Positions 32,964 to 45,790 of a DNA stretch of 64,000 nt are shown here, piece after piece. Source of the DNA: Atriophallophorus winterbourni (lineage: Eukaryota; Platyhelminthes; Trematoda; Plagiorchiida; Microphallidae). The first letter of the stretch is position 1. Each line of letters begins with the position of its first letter. A model generated the notes under the pieces. The model did not search any database and was not told the origin of the DNA. It was given only the letters and a program-made list of their open reading frames with translations. The DNA is taken from contig JACCGJ010018216.1 of NCBI GenBank assembly GCA_013407085.1, positions 1-64,000 on the forward strand. Reading direction: 5' to 3'. The translations under genes and the position numbers were made by a program.

Positions 32964-33134
32964 CTTGAATGAATGAATGAACGCACAAGCCTGATCCAGG
33001 CAAAGTGCCGTACAGTCAGAGACTGGGCTAAGATACTGTCAGGTTGCCCAGGCCTAGACAGATATGAGAAAGGAATTAGAAATGGTAGTGAGACTCCAGC
33101 CTGTTTCAGCATGCAGCTCACCACCGATGGCGTC
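32964..33134 (-). repeat. SINE-A copy inserted in BEL pol
   Basis: The tail GAATGAATGAATGA precedes ACGCACAAGCCTGATCCAGG, and the copy ends near GCATGCAGCTCACCACCGAT. It is 5'-truncated. The BEL frame happens to read through it, giving a false fusion at the end of the gag-protease frame. I could not find a clear target duplication. Confidence 0.85.
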
Positions 33135-34744
33135 TTGGTAGCGAATGGCTGCTTTCGACCACTTAAACGTTGTTCAAGCACCCAATGCGCTTCCGGTACG
33201 TTACAGCCAATTAGCAAGGTTATTTCTCTCCCCACATTCTCTGAAAATTTCAGATCTCTCAAATGTGCATACCTCGCGCTGATCATATTTGGGGAATTCA
33301 GCACTGCTTCAGGTAACTTGGAAACCGTGTAAGCTTCGGCTACATGAATTATTTCATCCCCGTCTACCGAATGCACATCGAAACTTAACAACGAGCTTTT
33401 TAAGTTTCGATGTAGACCAAGTGTTGTAATCGACACATCAACTGGCGCACTAGGCATACAAAATTTCTCAACAAAACTCTGCGAGATCAAAGTTGTATCA
33501 GAGCCATTATCAAGTAAAGCCACGACCGGAACAAGTCCAACTGTCAGGTAGCCTAAGCTTACTGCTGTACTGAGAGCAGTAGCACTGCAGTTTATACTTT
33601 TCAGTTGCTCATTAGGACGATCATAATGCAGCGAAGAATGGTGTCGTCTACTACAACCTTGAACGGGACAAGTCTTCGTAACCTTGTAATCGAATGCCCT
33701 GTGAGACCGGCATAAGCAAACGTAACATATTCCATGCTGCTTAGCCATACTCCATCTGGCTTTTACGTCAGCCTCCTGATAAACAGGACAATCTTCTATA
33801 TTATGAGGTCCTCTACATTGAAAACATCCAACCAGCATTGGCCTCGGTTCCCTTGTAGTCATTAACACCCTCCTTCCTTCTGGCATTCTTGGTTTATCCG
33901 ATGGCTTTGAAGAGACAAATGTTCTATCTATTAGCATGCCGAATCTGCTCCTGGCAATTCTTGCTCTCCGAGATACGAACTCGGTCAGACTGGCAAAATC
34001 AACTTCTGACCCGTCAGCAAGCATTGTATCCGCTGCGTCAGCCCACTGCTGTTGTAACGAAACAGGGAAGCATTTCACTAATCCTTCCAAAGTTGTGACT
34101 GAATTCAAATCAGCGTCACACTTCATTTGCTTCAATGTGATTTGGCAATTTTCCATTTTTATGGCCAAATCAGACAAACCATCGACTTTGTTGGAAAGTC
34201 TTCTAGCTTCATCAAGCAACTCCTCTAATGTTGACCTGGCAATTACATGTGGTAGTCCAAACAAATTTTTCAAAATCATCTTTGCCCGCGTATAACCCTC
34301 AGTGGGTTGTAGCATGACACATGCATCAATTGCTTGTCGAGCCTTGCCCCGACAATAATACATCAAATACAACAGTCGCTGGCCTGGATCCATAAGCCTC
34401 GACTCAATGTAACATTCAAACTGTTTCAGGAACTTCCAATAGTCTATCGGATTACCGTCGGAGTAGGATAATTCTACTTTAGGCAATCCCATACTCATGT
34501 TCATCGCTGGTTGCAAATAGCTTACCGCCGAGTCGAACCCTTCAGTTTTGCTACTTGTACCGGCGATCAAGTTTACTTCTTCAGCGACTCCTCGTCGTTC
34601 CTTTGTCAAGCGCTCTATCGTTGATCTAGCAGCATCTAAATCGCGCTTTAATTGCAACACTTGTTGAGAACTCGCAATGCTATCTCTATCATCATCGTTT
34701 TCCTTAGAAGCTCTCTTAGGCATACTAGATGAAACAATATACAA
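33135..34744 (-). pseudogene. BEL/Pao gag and protease
   Basis: The minus frame opens at 34744; a better start may be the Met at 34723 (MPKRASKENDDD). It shows a coiled-coil-like N-terminus (LQLKRDLDAARSTIERLTKE) and a capsid-like core with YWKFLKQFECYIESRL. Gag zinc motifs CFQCRGPHNIEDC and CYVCLCRSHRAFD follow, with a Cys/His cluster to HHSSLHYD. The aspartic protease has LLDNGSDTTLIS. The frame is cut by the SINE-A at 33,134. Up to there it is fully open. Confidence 0.85.
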
Positions 34745-36240
34745 AAATGTTCCAAAACGACCAAAAATAAATAAAAGGGGACGTCACCAAAGTTGTGAAC
34801 AGGGATTGACTGTCAAATGTTCAATGTCACGACGATCGGGGAGTTCTTCGCCAATTTTGCTCAATATAGCTTCAATTGAACGAACCAAAATGCGTATTTT
34901 CTCCGGTTGAGACAAATACTGTACCAGTCAGAAGACAAGTTGTGATGCGAATCCAATTGAAACGATCCAACTTGAGCACAGAAACCGAATTGATGCAATT
35001 CACGAATTGAGTACTTCTCGCCAAGTTCGAGAAGAATCAAATTCCAAATTGAGTACTCCCAAAATTAAGTACTGTATTGTCTGTGACGTGAGTTACGCGT
35101 AGTCCACCCGTTTCTTATTTCGACAAATTCAAAACAACGATTGGGATATTCTACGGTACTGTAATTAACAACAATTACAACAAAAATAACTATACAAACC
35201 TTAATTGTATAGGAACGTCACAGCAACAATGGAGCCAAATACTCCAGAATCAAATTCAATTCAAACAAAAGACGACCTGATATAAATATAAGAAGAATCG
35301 ATTTACCAAAATGTCGTCCAAACTTTCTGTGACAATCAAAAATGACACTCAAAATAGCGTCCAAAATCAAGCAAAATACTGAAGCCCAAAATGGCAACCA
35401 AATTCCGCAACAATGACCGACAATGGCAAAAACAATAAATTAAAACAAACATTTGACCGAAGTCGTGTATAGAAAAGATTCACAATAACAGAAATAATTA
35501 CAAATAGAAAATTTTTATATCAAAATACTGTAGGAAAATGAAACACAAGCAAAATCTCTTTCACAAAATTCAGGTTTTTTAACCAGGTTCAAAAAAAAGA
35601 AATGTTGAAGGGAAAGGAAGAATTTCAAACCACTTTGAACCTCACACCAAGTATTCTGTGTTACTTTCGATCATAGAAATCGAAATTTATTATTTGGTTC
35701 TTGTCAACAGGTTCACAGCAAAGTTACCTTTTCAACGTAAATATCCGTATGGGCTCACGCGCGCAAACGTTTTCATGCTACGAACTTTTCTGCAATTTTT
35801 GTTATCATTGCAAATATCGTGTAAAGCTACGCATTTTGATACCTGGTGCAATGTTCTTCCTTGGCTGGTTAATGAGTTATATTGGGTTAGTTGATAGATG
35901 ATAAAATCACGCGTTTCAAAGTAGTCATATTGACCAGTCGACTAACCTCCCATCACTAAACCGAACAACCCATTTCATGCTACTAATATGTGTGACCGCA
36001 TCCCGAAATCCAACAAACAAACAAACTAATCATTCGATTAAACTGTGACAGCCAGGATTATTCAACCGATCCAACTCAACCTCTGATATTGCCAACATTG
36101 CTTAATAAAGAAATCATGAATTCCGAAGCAGCTAGATCGACCAGTCGACCAAACGCCTATCATTCAGCTGAACAACCCACTTCAGGCTACTAACGTTTGC
36201 AACGCATCACGTGATCCAATATTGACAAAACAAAAAAGCT
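34745..36240. other. Probable BEL leader and LTR region; no gene
   Basis: On the minus strand the sequence upstream of gag contains TTTGGTGACGTCCCC (about 34,778-34,792). It could be a primer-binding site directly after an LTR end. LTR limits could not be fixed because the partner LTR is missing beyond the palindrome. The rest is AT-rich with short frames only. Confidence 0.35.
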
Positions 36241-36730
36241 TTGACAGCGAGGATTGCTCACCCGACAGCGACATGGTACCAAGTTGAACTATCTGACACG
36301 GGTCTGTATCCGCCTAACGCAACAATAATCATGCCCGGCCAGCATCTCGACATGCATAATTGTCCCCAGGCCACATGCGAAACGTGTGAACAACCGGTGA
36401 GTCTCAAGTCGAGTAAAGTCACGAAGTGCTTTCTGTATATGGATAAGAATCCGAAGTACCAGGGTGTGTAAGGAAGGGAGGATTGAAAGCCAGATAAAAA
36501 CCTTTAACACGGAGTATAGTTTTACTTGGTGAAAATCGACATGATCCTAACATATCAAATAATGCGGATTAAAAATAACACACCACGCGCTGCGGGAGAG
36601 ATTTTTCCTACCGAATAGGACAGTTTAGTCATTCTAAAAGCTTTTGAACACGAAAAGTCTTTCGATTGCGTTGATCATCCATGGTTGACATCGAAAGAAG
36701 GAGGCCAACAACAACTACAGCTCCCCTAAG
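36241..36730 (+). pseudogene. LINE remnant
   Basis: A 76-codon frame (IIMPGQHLDMHNCPQATCET) is followed by a stretch with KAFEHEKSFDCVDHPWL. The latter resembles the motif-A region of a LINE RT (K-A-F-D-x-V-D-H). It is heavily degraded and the family is uncertain. Confidence 0.35.
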
Positions 36731-37138
36731 AATACACTGACTCATTCAATTGAACTCATTATATCGCGATCAATACTTAATTGCAAATGTTATTACTTCT
36801 TCATTCGTATTTGCTTTCTGTGGAATTCATTACCATAAAATAATCTGAACAGTCTTACGATCCGTAATTTCATATTGTAACTAGATACCTATATCAAAGA
36901 TCGCTCCACTGTTGGCCCTGTATATTGACTCCTTATAAAGCCACACAAACCAACCGCCCGATTGAATTTTGATTGCCTTTTCTGTAATTTTAATAGCTGT
37001 CATCCAATGGCATATGTAAAGCGATTGCTTCTCTACCATAACATATTGATTCGTGATTAATGATTTTAGTTGACATGCTAAAAATATCTGAGATTGGTGA
37101 TAATAGAGCATGGACGCATTGCTTTGGGAGGAACAGTA
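36731..37138. other. No gene seen
   Basis: Short frames only. Confidence 0.4.
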
Positions 37139-38160
37139 TTATTTCATCGGCAACCGAGGATTTTTTGGTTTTAACCCAAGTACCCTCACCAGCACACCAT
37201 TGAGGTTCACAGGGATTTTCTGTATTGTGTTAATTTGTGATCCGAATACAAGCATAACATAACATAAGCGCTCATTATGGTAGAACACGCTAGAGTGAAC
37301 TTGATCGAGTTCAGTCGCGGCTTTAAGAACAGTGAATGTAGTTCCAGTCACAGAAAATATAGCCGAAACGCAAGGATTTTTCTCTACATTTACTTTTCAA
37401 TATCTGAAAAAGGACCCTAGGGTTGCGTACAATTTCATCCATCAGATAGATTTGAAACTTTTTTAAACTTCTGGACAAGTTTAGTATCTTTGTCCCTCGA
37501 CAAATGGTAGTATTCCCATGATGAGGGTTTTGCCTGCAGTATGTAGCTTCTCCATGAACAGTTATTCACCTTTATCAATTTTCGTCTTCAGCTCCAAATA
37601 ATGACTTTAAATTGGATTTTCAGGTGATTTGGAACATATTTAGAGTGTTTTTTTATTTGTTGTAGATTTTTCCCCAGTATCAATGAACAGCATTATTGGT
37701 CATCAGTGTTTATAGGTGTCCAGTCTGTGCGTTTATGAATTACAATTCATAATGCAACCGTATGGATTTTTCATATCAATTTCTGAGCATCACTATCTCT
37801 TTTCGCTTAAGATAGATAGTCCAAAACAATGACTACATGATCACTTTCTTCAAGTGGTGTTTGTCGTGGTGGATACAATCGATGATATTTTCCTCGCTGG
37901 TCAAAACAACATCCTGTATTGACGGTGTGTTGGTGCCTCTAAATAGAGTGTTGCTTTATATGAGGTTAAATAAAGGATTTTCGTCGAACATTTCGTAGAA
38001 TTGATGAGTATGAGAAATGACAGTCTGAATCTTGATTTAAGTAAATTCTGGTGATTGAAGTCACCCATGATCAGGAAATTGTTGTGATATCTGGAAACAA
38101 CCTGATAAGTTTAATCGAGTAAACTGGTATTCAAATTTTCAAAGGCATCACAGAAATATT
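37139..38160 (-). pseudogene. CR1-like LINE: endonuclease end and linker
   Basis: Minus-strand translation gives MGDFNHQNLLKS near 38,070-38,035, an endonuclease motif. Downstream come LKAATELDQVHSSVFYHNER and LVRVLGLKPKNPRLPMK (37,351-37,139). The same linker motifs occur at 43,480-44,430 in plus orientation, so both belong to one LINE family. Frames are broken. Confidence 0.5.
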
Positions 38161-38683
38161 AAATAGATCGATAGTTTTTATCGTTCACGTGCCTTACACA
38201 CTCGTAAGTTAAAGTCTCATTACAAGTAAAGTGGAAGTTCAATGTTCGAAAGTTACATTTAAACGTAGCACTATTACTGCTTGTCAGATCCAGGCACTTG
38301 CCGCAAAGGTTGAGTTGGTTCCATGTAACTGTCGAGGGAACAATCTTTCCAGTCAAAGCTTGATCGATCGATTACATTTTGTGTTTTGCATCTTGTCATG
38401 CTGTCACACATGTTAGTAACCAGAATTGGAATTGCCGGTTGAGTGATAAGCGTTTGGTTTACAGGTTTCTATAGTTGCGTTTGAAATCGTGATTTTGTCA
38501 TTTAGAAATAAAGTAAGATAATATTAAGCTACTTTTACAATTGATAACCAAAACCCAAAGATATCAGTAGGAAAACGTTTTGCGCGAATGAACAAAACGA
38601 AAAGGCAACTTTGTTGTACATCAGCTGACAATATCAAAACATATCATTTCCGAGAGCTGTAGTCCAAAGTAACACAGAATTCA

Positions 38684-40250
38684 ATGAAGGGTATAAACCT
38701 GAAAAGATTCAGTTCTTTAGATTTCTTTAATGGTTCTTCAATAGTGTTTACCACTTCAGGTCTCGCATCCATATCCATTTCTATTACCGATATCACAAAA
38801 AAAGGGGCAAGAAGTTTCTACAAATCTGGATTAATGATAACGGTTTTCCATATTACATTATTACGAATCATGGGTCATATTTCAATCCATCCTATTCCTT
38901 GAGTAAAATCATATTTGGAGTGTGAATACAATCCAAACAACCAGACATCGAATTTTTGCTACGATTTTATACTATCGCATTGATAGTTTTAGGACACAAA
39001 GTCTATTTGGTTATACTAAATTTGAAGAAGTATACCTCCCATTACACCTTCTCGTTATACGTGCTACTATTGAAGAAGTTCTTGGATATTCCGCGGTAGA
39101 GTTCGTGTATAGTAATTTCATCCCAATTGATTGAATTGAGGTTTGCAGACGTGAATGTCTTCATTGATTTCCCCCTTTAGTGTTCGCAATCAGCGGAACG
39201 CATTCTCATGCGCACATTTTAAAGTCGGTCTTCCAGCAACTTCATAACATTTTATTTATACACGATTCAAAGTTCCACTACAGACCGCAATTATCTGTAA
39301 ACACCTGAAAACCGAATCCATCGTGGAAGTTTCCGAATGTGTTGGAAATTTGCACAGCGATGCCAGAAATCCTGATCCAAAAAACGAATGTCGACCGACT
39401 CTATCGGTGTCAGTGATGTAATACACCCATTAACACGAGCTGTACCACCTTTGAAACGTACTCAAATTATTCATTCAACAATTTTATCCATAACAAACAT
39501 CAAATATTTGTACACTAACGCACAATACTTCATAAATAAGTTACATGAGCTAACTGAGCTTCCTCAAAATATATTCATAACTCCTGGTATCCTTAACCGA
39601 ATCCTGGTTTAATCGACTATTTGTGTAGAAGAAAATTTCCATTCCAAACATGTTACTTTTTATCATGAGCGTATGGATAGTCGAGGAGGAGGTGTTGCAA
39701 TTGATCAACAACTTACGTTTAGAGACACAGGCAACGATTTTTGATTGTAGTTGACAATCAAAGGAAACGTACTAAGTTGAGTGGGCAGCAAATCAAGATC
39801 AAAATAAGCAGAAGGGTCTATAAAGCGATAGGCCAATGACAGGTTAGAAAAGGAGTGTGAAAGATGATATTGAGGGAAAAGAAAGAAACAACAACGATTT
39901 GATACTGAAGACACCGTGGAAACTGTAGTGTTGATGTGATTTACCTACAACCGTCAGCAGAACAATCGAACAATTCGTTTTAACTAATGAAAAATCAGCT
40001 GTTTATTTTTAGATATCAAAACAGTGTCCTGATCATGGGTGAATTTAATCTCCAGAATTTACGAAAAAGCGAGATTAACTTGCTGAATTCTCTTGATCAT
40101 CGATTCTACGAAATGTTCAATGAAATTCCTTTATTTAGCCAATTACCAAGCAACACTCGCTTTAGAGTTACAAAAACACAATCTATTCTCGATCTTGTTA
40201 TGACGAGCGAGGAAAAAAACACCACATGAAAAGAGTGATCACGTAGTCAT
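38684..40250 (+). pseudogene. LINE endonuclease-domain fragments
   Basis: Several plus-strand fragments look like parts of a LINE endonuclease: IKYLYTNAQYFINKLHEL (39,490-39,560), ERMDSRGGGVAI (39,668-39,700) and LIMGEFNLQNLRKSEINLL (40,030-40,085), with TKTQSILDLVMTS (40,170-40,210). They are interrupted by unrelated bases. The stretch before 39,380 is less certain. Confidence 0.45.
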
Positions 40251-40739
40251 TGTTTTGGACGATTTATCTGAAGCGAAATAAGCAGGTGATGCTTTTGTTC
40301 GGTCACTTAATCGTCAAACAATTATTCGTCATACACAATTATTACGGTATTTTGCTCTATAAATGAGCAATGCGTCAGTGTTTGTTAGTTCCATGAAAGC
40401 ACGAGAGAAGTAGTACATTCGGTAAACAAGAGTTAGGTCAAAATTTGGTGCGACCAGAACACAACAAACAGCCACAAACTAATTACGGAGCTGTGAGTGG
40501 TATGAATGTAAGCACCACAATACAAAAGTAAAGTTACTTTTCTGGTTTCCAGTCGTTGGCGCTCATGGGGCTCCCAGTCAGCTGGAAAAGGGTTTTTAAA
40601 GCTGACCACATAAAATGAATCATTTTTGATCAATTATATCAAGTGGTAATATTCATCATCCCAGTGCACAAATATATCTGTCGATTACGAATCATTTTCT
40701 GCAATTTGTGTGAATAGACAACGTAACAAATGTTGTAGC

Positions 40740-41075
40740 ACTTTCTAAAGCTGATCTACACAGCATGTTCACCTTACTACGAAGGCGCATACGCTGGTTG
40801 GGTCACGTCTACCGAATATTAAATAGTCGTATTCCAAAAGTTTTACTATATGATGAGTTGAAATCAGGAAGTGGACTATTGAGCAGACACCACTTGCGGT
40901 ACAAAAACGTTATCAAACGATATATAAAAGCTCTTGAAATTGAGAATACCAGTAGAGAAAAACTTGTTCTTCATCGCTCACTTTGGAGGAACTGTTTGAC
41001 GCCTCATGTTCACGCAGAGGAAGAGCAGATACTGCTTTCGGCTAATGAGAGGAGATCATGCTGTGCACCTGCCGC
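40740..41075 (+). pseudogene. RTE-like LINE C-terminal fragment
   Basis: The plus frame includes LLRRRIRWLGHVYRILNSRI, PKVLLYDELKSGSG and RYKNVIKRYIKALEI. This is the RT C-terminal tail (R-W-L-G-H-V-x-R-M) with the following basic segment seen in many animal LINEs. There is no catalytic part. Confidence 0.55.
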
Positions 41076-42926
41076 CGATTAGCCGAGTACTGCCTATCGC
41101 TGTGAGCGCTGCGGTAGAGATTGATTTTCTCGAATCGCACTGTTCAGTCATCTATAGAGCTTCGAACCATAAAACTGACATGGCTTGCAATGTACCTGAA
41201 CAGTCGATGTCGACCGAAAGAGGTTATCAAAAAGAATGAGTACAAATACGTGCACATGTGAGCAACAGTGGTTCAGAGTGATGATCGCTACTCAAGCTGT
41301 GGCATTGAACCACCTATCGCGACGGACACAATGGGGTTTTTTAGAACATAATTCACACATTCTTCTAATCAACGGGTACTCCATCGAATGGCACATACAT
41401 CATAACAACTTTTGAATGTCGCCACTTTGATCATCTGTTACAAGATGTACTTGTGAGGAGCATCAGATATATTCTGCGAAAATTGCACAAGCAATAAAGA
41501 TTGAAAGTGAAAATTTTGTTTGATTTTTGCAGCAGCTGGAAGCTGTAGCGTCACCTCCAAACTATTAGACACATTATAGTCACTGTATTTTATGTAAATT
41601 ATAAAAATAGTTTAACACCACTCTTAAGCCGTATGTACAAAAATGATAGCTTCAGAATAGATTAGTAGCTCTAAACTATGACAATCCAACGAGTTACGAA
41701 ACTTCGAGCGTTTTATGGTGGATGGAGACAAATATATGCATAAGATCACAAGCCATGATCCAGACAAAGGTTCGCACAGTAATAGCCTACACATTATCAA
41801 TTTTCCATCAAAATCCGTAGAAATTCATAAGGTCATAGCTTATACACAGCATATAATAACGTACCGCTGTGTAACTGACTCCGAGCTAGAGACTTTGGAG
41901 ATTTCTTTCTAACCTCATTAGGGAATAAACCGCAAATTATTCGTTTCTCATATTCTTATTTCACTTCGTTATAAACCTAGATAAAGGGTTATTTAAAAAT
42001 CCAGAACCTAATTTCATCAAGACATGAGAATTTCATACAGGAAAGCAAATTGACAGCATCGGTTAGTAACATATTTCCATAAAGTAACGTAGCTCAATCT
42101 AATTTACAAAACGGAAATTTGAGGGAAGTTATACATGGTTCGGTGTGAATTTTGTAGTATGTAGAACTGATATTTACTAGCATTGAATATTTTCGCGATA
42201 GTTGGTTTTGATGAATATCATAGAACACATAAAACAATCAAAAGCCAAAGGATTTTCTTGTTTACCATGAAAGATATGCAATTGATTTCAAGAAGGTCAA
42301 TCTTTCCGTAGTTGTGTTTCGCCAAATTGCTCTAGATGTCATGCCATGCAACGAAAAATAAGTGAGCTAGGGATGAATGCAGATTTTGAGGCAGAGAATG
42401 ACTTACGCCTCATGATTGTGAGGTTGAATGATGTATTAGACACATTTGAGATTTTTGCCGAATCTATGCATCAAAGTGAGAGGATGAATGAAATGTTATC
42501 TCATTTTGAACATACCTTTGTTTGAGGTCGACGAATTAGAGGTAGAAGTGAAAACGGTGCACCAGCTATATTTCCACCTAAAAGCTGTAATAGTATGAAG
42601 ACGCAAATCGTGGTGTTGCAAGAACAAATAATGATGTAGAAGGCTGATATGATGCATTACATTCACTCTTTTCTTGCCAACATCCCACAATGTGGAGATT
42701 TATCTACTGATTGCGATAGGATTGCCGACAGCATACGGTTATTCAAGCAACTGCTGGGGTTCATATCAATCAGACGAAGAAGTATGCTGAGATATGCGCC
42801 ATGACATCTCGTGCAATTTAGTGATACTCAACTACGGAAAGATTGACGTTCCTAAAATCAATTGCATATCTCTCCAGCTAAATAAATTCATTTGCACGTA
42901 TTCTGCTTTCTTCATAAGTTATCAAA
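41076..42926. other. No gene seen; one SINE-A scrap
   Basis: AT-rich. A degraded minus-strand SINE-A 3' end lies at about 41,735-41,785 (TCACAAGCCATGATCCAGAC). No coherent frame was found. Confidence 0.4.
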
Positions 42927-43041
42927 CTGGAGATTGAGTGACTGACGACTAGGTGACTGGGGATAAAGTGACTTGGGGTTTAAATGTCTGGGGGTTAAGT
43001 GTTTAGGGATAACGTGTAAGAGGTTAAGTGTCTGACGATTA
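42927..43041. repeat. Degenerate ~15-bp minisatellite, about 7 units
   Basis: Tandem units resemble GTCTGGGGGTTAAGT: for example GACTGACGACTAGGT, GACTGGGGATAAAGT, GACTTGGGGTTTAAAT and GTTTAGGGATAACGT. Unit length varies 14-16 bp. Confidence 0.75.
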
Positions 43042-43399
43042 TTGTGCGTAAACCGCATTATCAATCGCAATTCTAGAAGGCACCGACTAAGCACCAATTA
43101 ACAATGATGGCAAAATATGCTGGTCATCGATACTTCCGAAAATCAACCAAAAGTTAGAACTCCATTCTAAATATATTTCAAAAAACTGAAACGTTTTCAA
43201 ATTCCTGATTAGGATTCAAACACAGACATGGATAATGGTAGGAATCTGTGCTTGGAGAAGCCCATTACTGCAGGCAACACTTGAATCCTGGGAATCCTAT
43301 CGTTTGTTGAGTTAGAAAGTTACTAATTTTTTTCCGTGAGGATAAAGAACAGCATCAAATCAGTCTCATGAATAAAATTGAACGAAGCTAGAAGTTCCT

Positions 43400-45540
43400 C
43401 TTCCAAATCGCGAACAGAAAGGCTAGGGTAAATCCAGGAGTTTCCACTTTACTTACTACCCCAGGAACTACATCCACTGCTCTCGAAATCGCGACTGAAC
43501 TCGATCGAGTTTACTCTACAGTTTTCTACCCTAACGAGCGGTTATGTTATGTTATATTTGTGACCACTCATCCGTACCTAGCCCATCGAACTATTCACAA
43601 AGTTGATCACGACGGTCCATAATGGAAGCACTGGACTCGAGTTTCGCTCTTATTTGAGCTCATCAGCAGTGCATATCCACCACTTCGGGGGTGGGGTTCA
43701 AACCCCTGACCACCATTGTAGTCCCATGTCTAAACGACCTGGGCTACCGTTCACCGTTTGACCGATCGCAATTAAGCGTTCATGAACTGTTCTCCAGACT
43801 GGCACATTTGACTAGCTTTGTTTGCCCGACCAGTTCAGAAGGAGCCAGCAACATCTGCTCTGGTCGCCCAAACGAACAGATCTCCGTGTCAGGTCTTCCC
43901 ATCGGATACGGTGTAAGCTAACACCGATTAGATCTGATGTGCCTTGTTGTTTGAGCGAGGTTTGGAGAATATTTTGTTTATATTTGTGACCACTCATCCG
44001 TACCAAGCCCATCGAACTATTCACAAAGTTGATCACGACGGTCCATAATGAAAGCACTGGACTCGAGTTTCGATCTTATTTGAGCTCATCAGCAGTGCAT
44101 ATCCTCCGCTTCAGGGGTGGAGTTCGAACCGCCGTCCACCATTGTAGTCCCATGTCTTTACGACCTGGGCTACCGTCCACCGTTTGACCGATCGCAATTG
44201 GGCGTTTATGAACTGTTCTCCAGACTGGCACATTTGACTAGCTTTGTTTGCCCGACCAGTTCAGAAGGAGCCAGCAACATCTGTTGTGGTCGCCCAACCG
44301 AACAGGTTATGTTATGCCTGTATTCAGATTACACATGGACACCATACACGAAATCGCTGTGAAACCCGAGAGTGTTCTGGTAAGCCTAATCGGATTAAAT
44401 ACAAAAAATCCCCGGTTACCGATGAAAGAACACCGTTCCTACCAAACAATGCGCCCATGCTTTATTCTCATCACTTTCTGATGATTTTTCTGTCACTGAT
44501 TTGTAGCAAGTTTTCTACTGACTAGAAAATTGTATTAGTCACTCCGATATACGTGTGCGGGAACCGATCCTATGTGTCTAACTACAGACCGTTCTATCCA
44601 GTGGTCTCTAATCTTCTCGAATAAGTTGTAGCTGACGAACTTTTCAAACATTTGGTACAAAATAAGCTTCTTTTCATCGCACAGCATGGATTACGGTTAA
44701 GACACTCCTGCCTCACCAATCTTCTCATAACTCTGGATAACTAGACTCCAGCTGTGGATAATGGATACACCATCCATGCTTGTTACTTGGATATATATGT
44801 AAAGCTTTTAACCGTGTTAACATCTGCATAATGCCACAAAAATTGGAGCAGTTAGGGTTGGGTGGCAGATTACTGGCCTGGATACATGATTATTGGACTA
44901 GTATAGTTATCAGGGTTAGACCTCAAGGCTCAGTCCAGGGGTCAATATTCTTCCTGGTGTACGCGAACAATATACCTAAAATAGTTTGCACCAAAATCAT
45001 TTAATTTGCGGGTGACATCAAAGTCTGGACTGGCGTACGCATGATAGAAGATGGCCAAATTCAAGAAAACGATCTCGAGACACTTCATGCGCGGTGCTTA
45101 CGAAATTGCCGAGTGTTCAACATCCAACATTGTAAGATCTTAAACGTCGGTCAATCATTCGAATTCACATACTCTCTGGGATCTCAGCAACTTCCATTGG
45201 TTACGGAAAAGAAAGACCTGGGTGTGTGGTTTACCAGTAACTTGAAGTCTTCATGGCAGTGTTCTCTAATATATAAAAGTCCTGCCGAAGCTTAACACCG
45301 CTCAGAACGATCTTCGGTAGTCTCACAAAGCAGATACTCCCACGGATAATTCACACATATATCTGATGAACCTATATTTGTTCAAGCATGGTCCTCATTG
45401 CTACAAAAGGGCATGACTTTGCTGCATTGCGTATAACACCGCTCTACAAACCTCGTGACCGGACAATACAGCAGGTCATGCGAGAATTGAAACTCTTTCC
45501 CTGTTAAACTTTTAGTACCGTCCATTCAGGGCTGGCTTCA
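43400..45540 (+). pseudogene. CR1-like LINE, interrupted by a SINE dimer
   Basis: Linker motifs ALEIATELDRVYSTVFYPNE (about 43,478-43,537) continue after the inserted dimer with CYACIQITHGHHTRN and TKNPRLPMKEH (44,310-44,430). RT pieces follow: MPQKLEQLGLGGRLLAWIHD, SVQGSIFFLVYANNIPKIV, FAGDIKVWTG (FADD changed to FAGD) and LPLVTEKKDLGVW. The catalytic box is mutated and frames shift, so it is dead. It belongs to the family of 37,139-38,160. Confidence 0.65.
43552..44304 (-). repeat. Tandem dimer of a SINE with pol III boxes (SINE-B), 12-bp target duplication
   Basis: Two head-to-tail units start at 43552 and 43978 (426-bp period). They share about 327 bp at high identity, and the unit at 43,552 has ~95 bp more at its right end. 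On the minus strand each has an A-box-like TAGCCCAGGTCG (43735-43746; 44161-44172) about 30 bp before a B-box-like GGGTTTGAACC (43695-43705) or GGTTCGAACTC (44120-44130). The whole dimer is flanked by perfect GGTTATGTTATG at 43540-43551 and 44305-44316. It lies inside a LINE frame. Confidence 0.8.
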
Positions 45541-45790
45541 TCTTTCTGTTGAACAATCTTCATACAGTGGATCACCCACTTGAACACCTGTTTAATCGGC
45601 AAGAAGCACGTGGTAGCAGATCTCAGGGCTACAATTAATTATTTCATACTGTAGATCAAATTGTCGAAGGTTATACTTTGCTTTCCGAGTATGATTTATA
45701 TAGATCTCTCTGCCTCCACATATCATTTGGGCAACAAGCCTGAATATGCTAAAGGCTAAACTTGGCAAGTATATGTTGACCAAATCTGCT
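45541..45790. other. No gene seen
   Basis: Short frames only, downstream of the LINE remnant. Confidence 0.35.

Noticed and set aside
43681..43760. Functional tRNA gene
   Set aside because: A and B boxes are present, but I could not fold acceptor and anticodon stems by eye, and the sequence occurs twice within a repetitive unit; it is better explained as a SINE.
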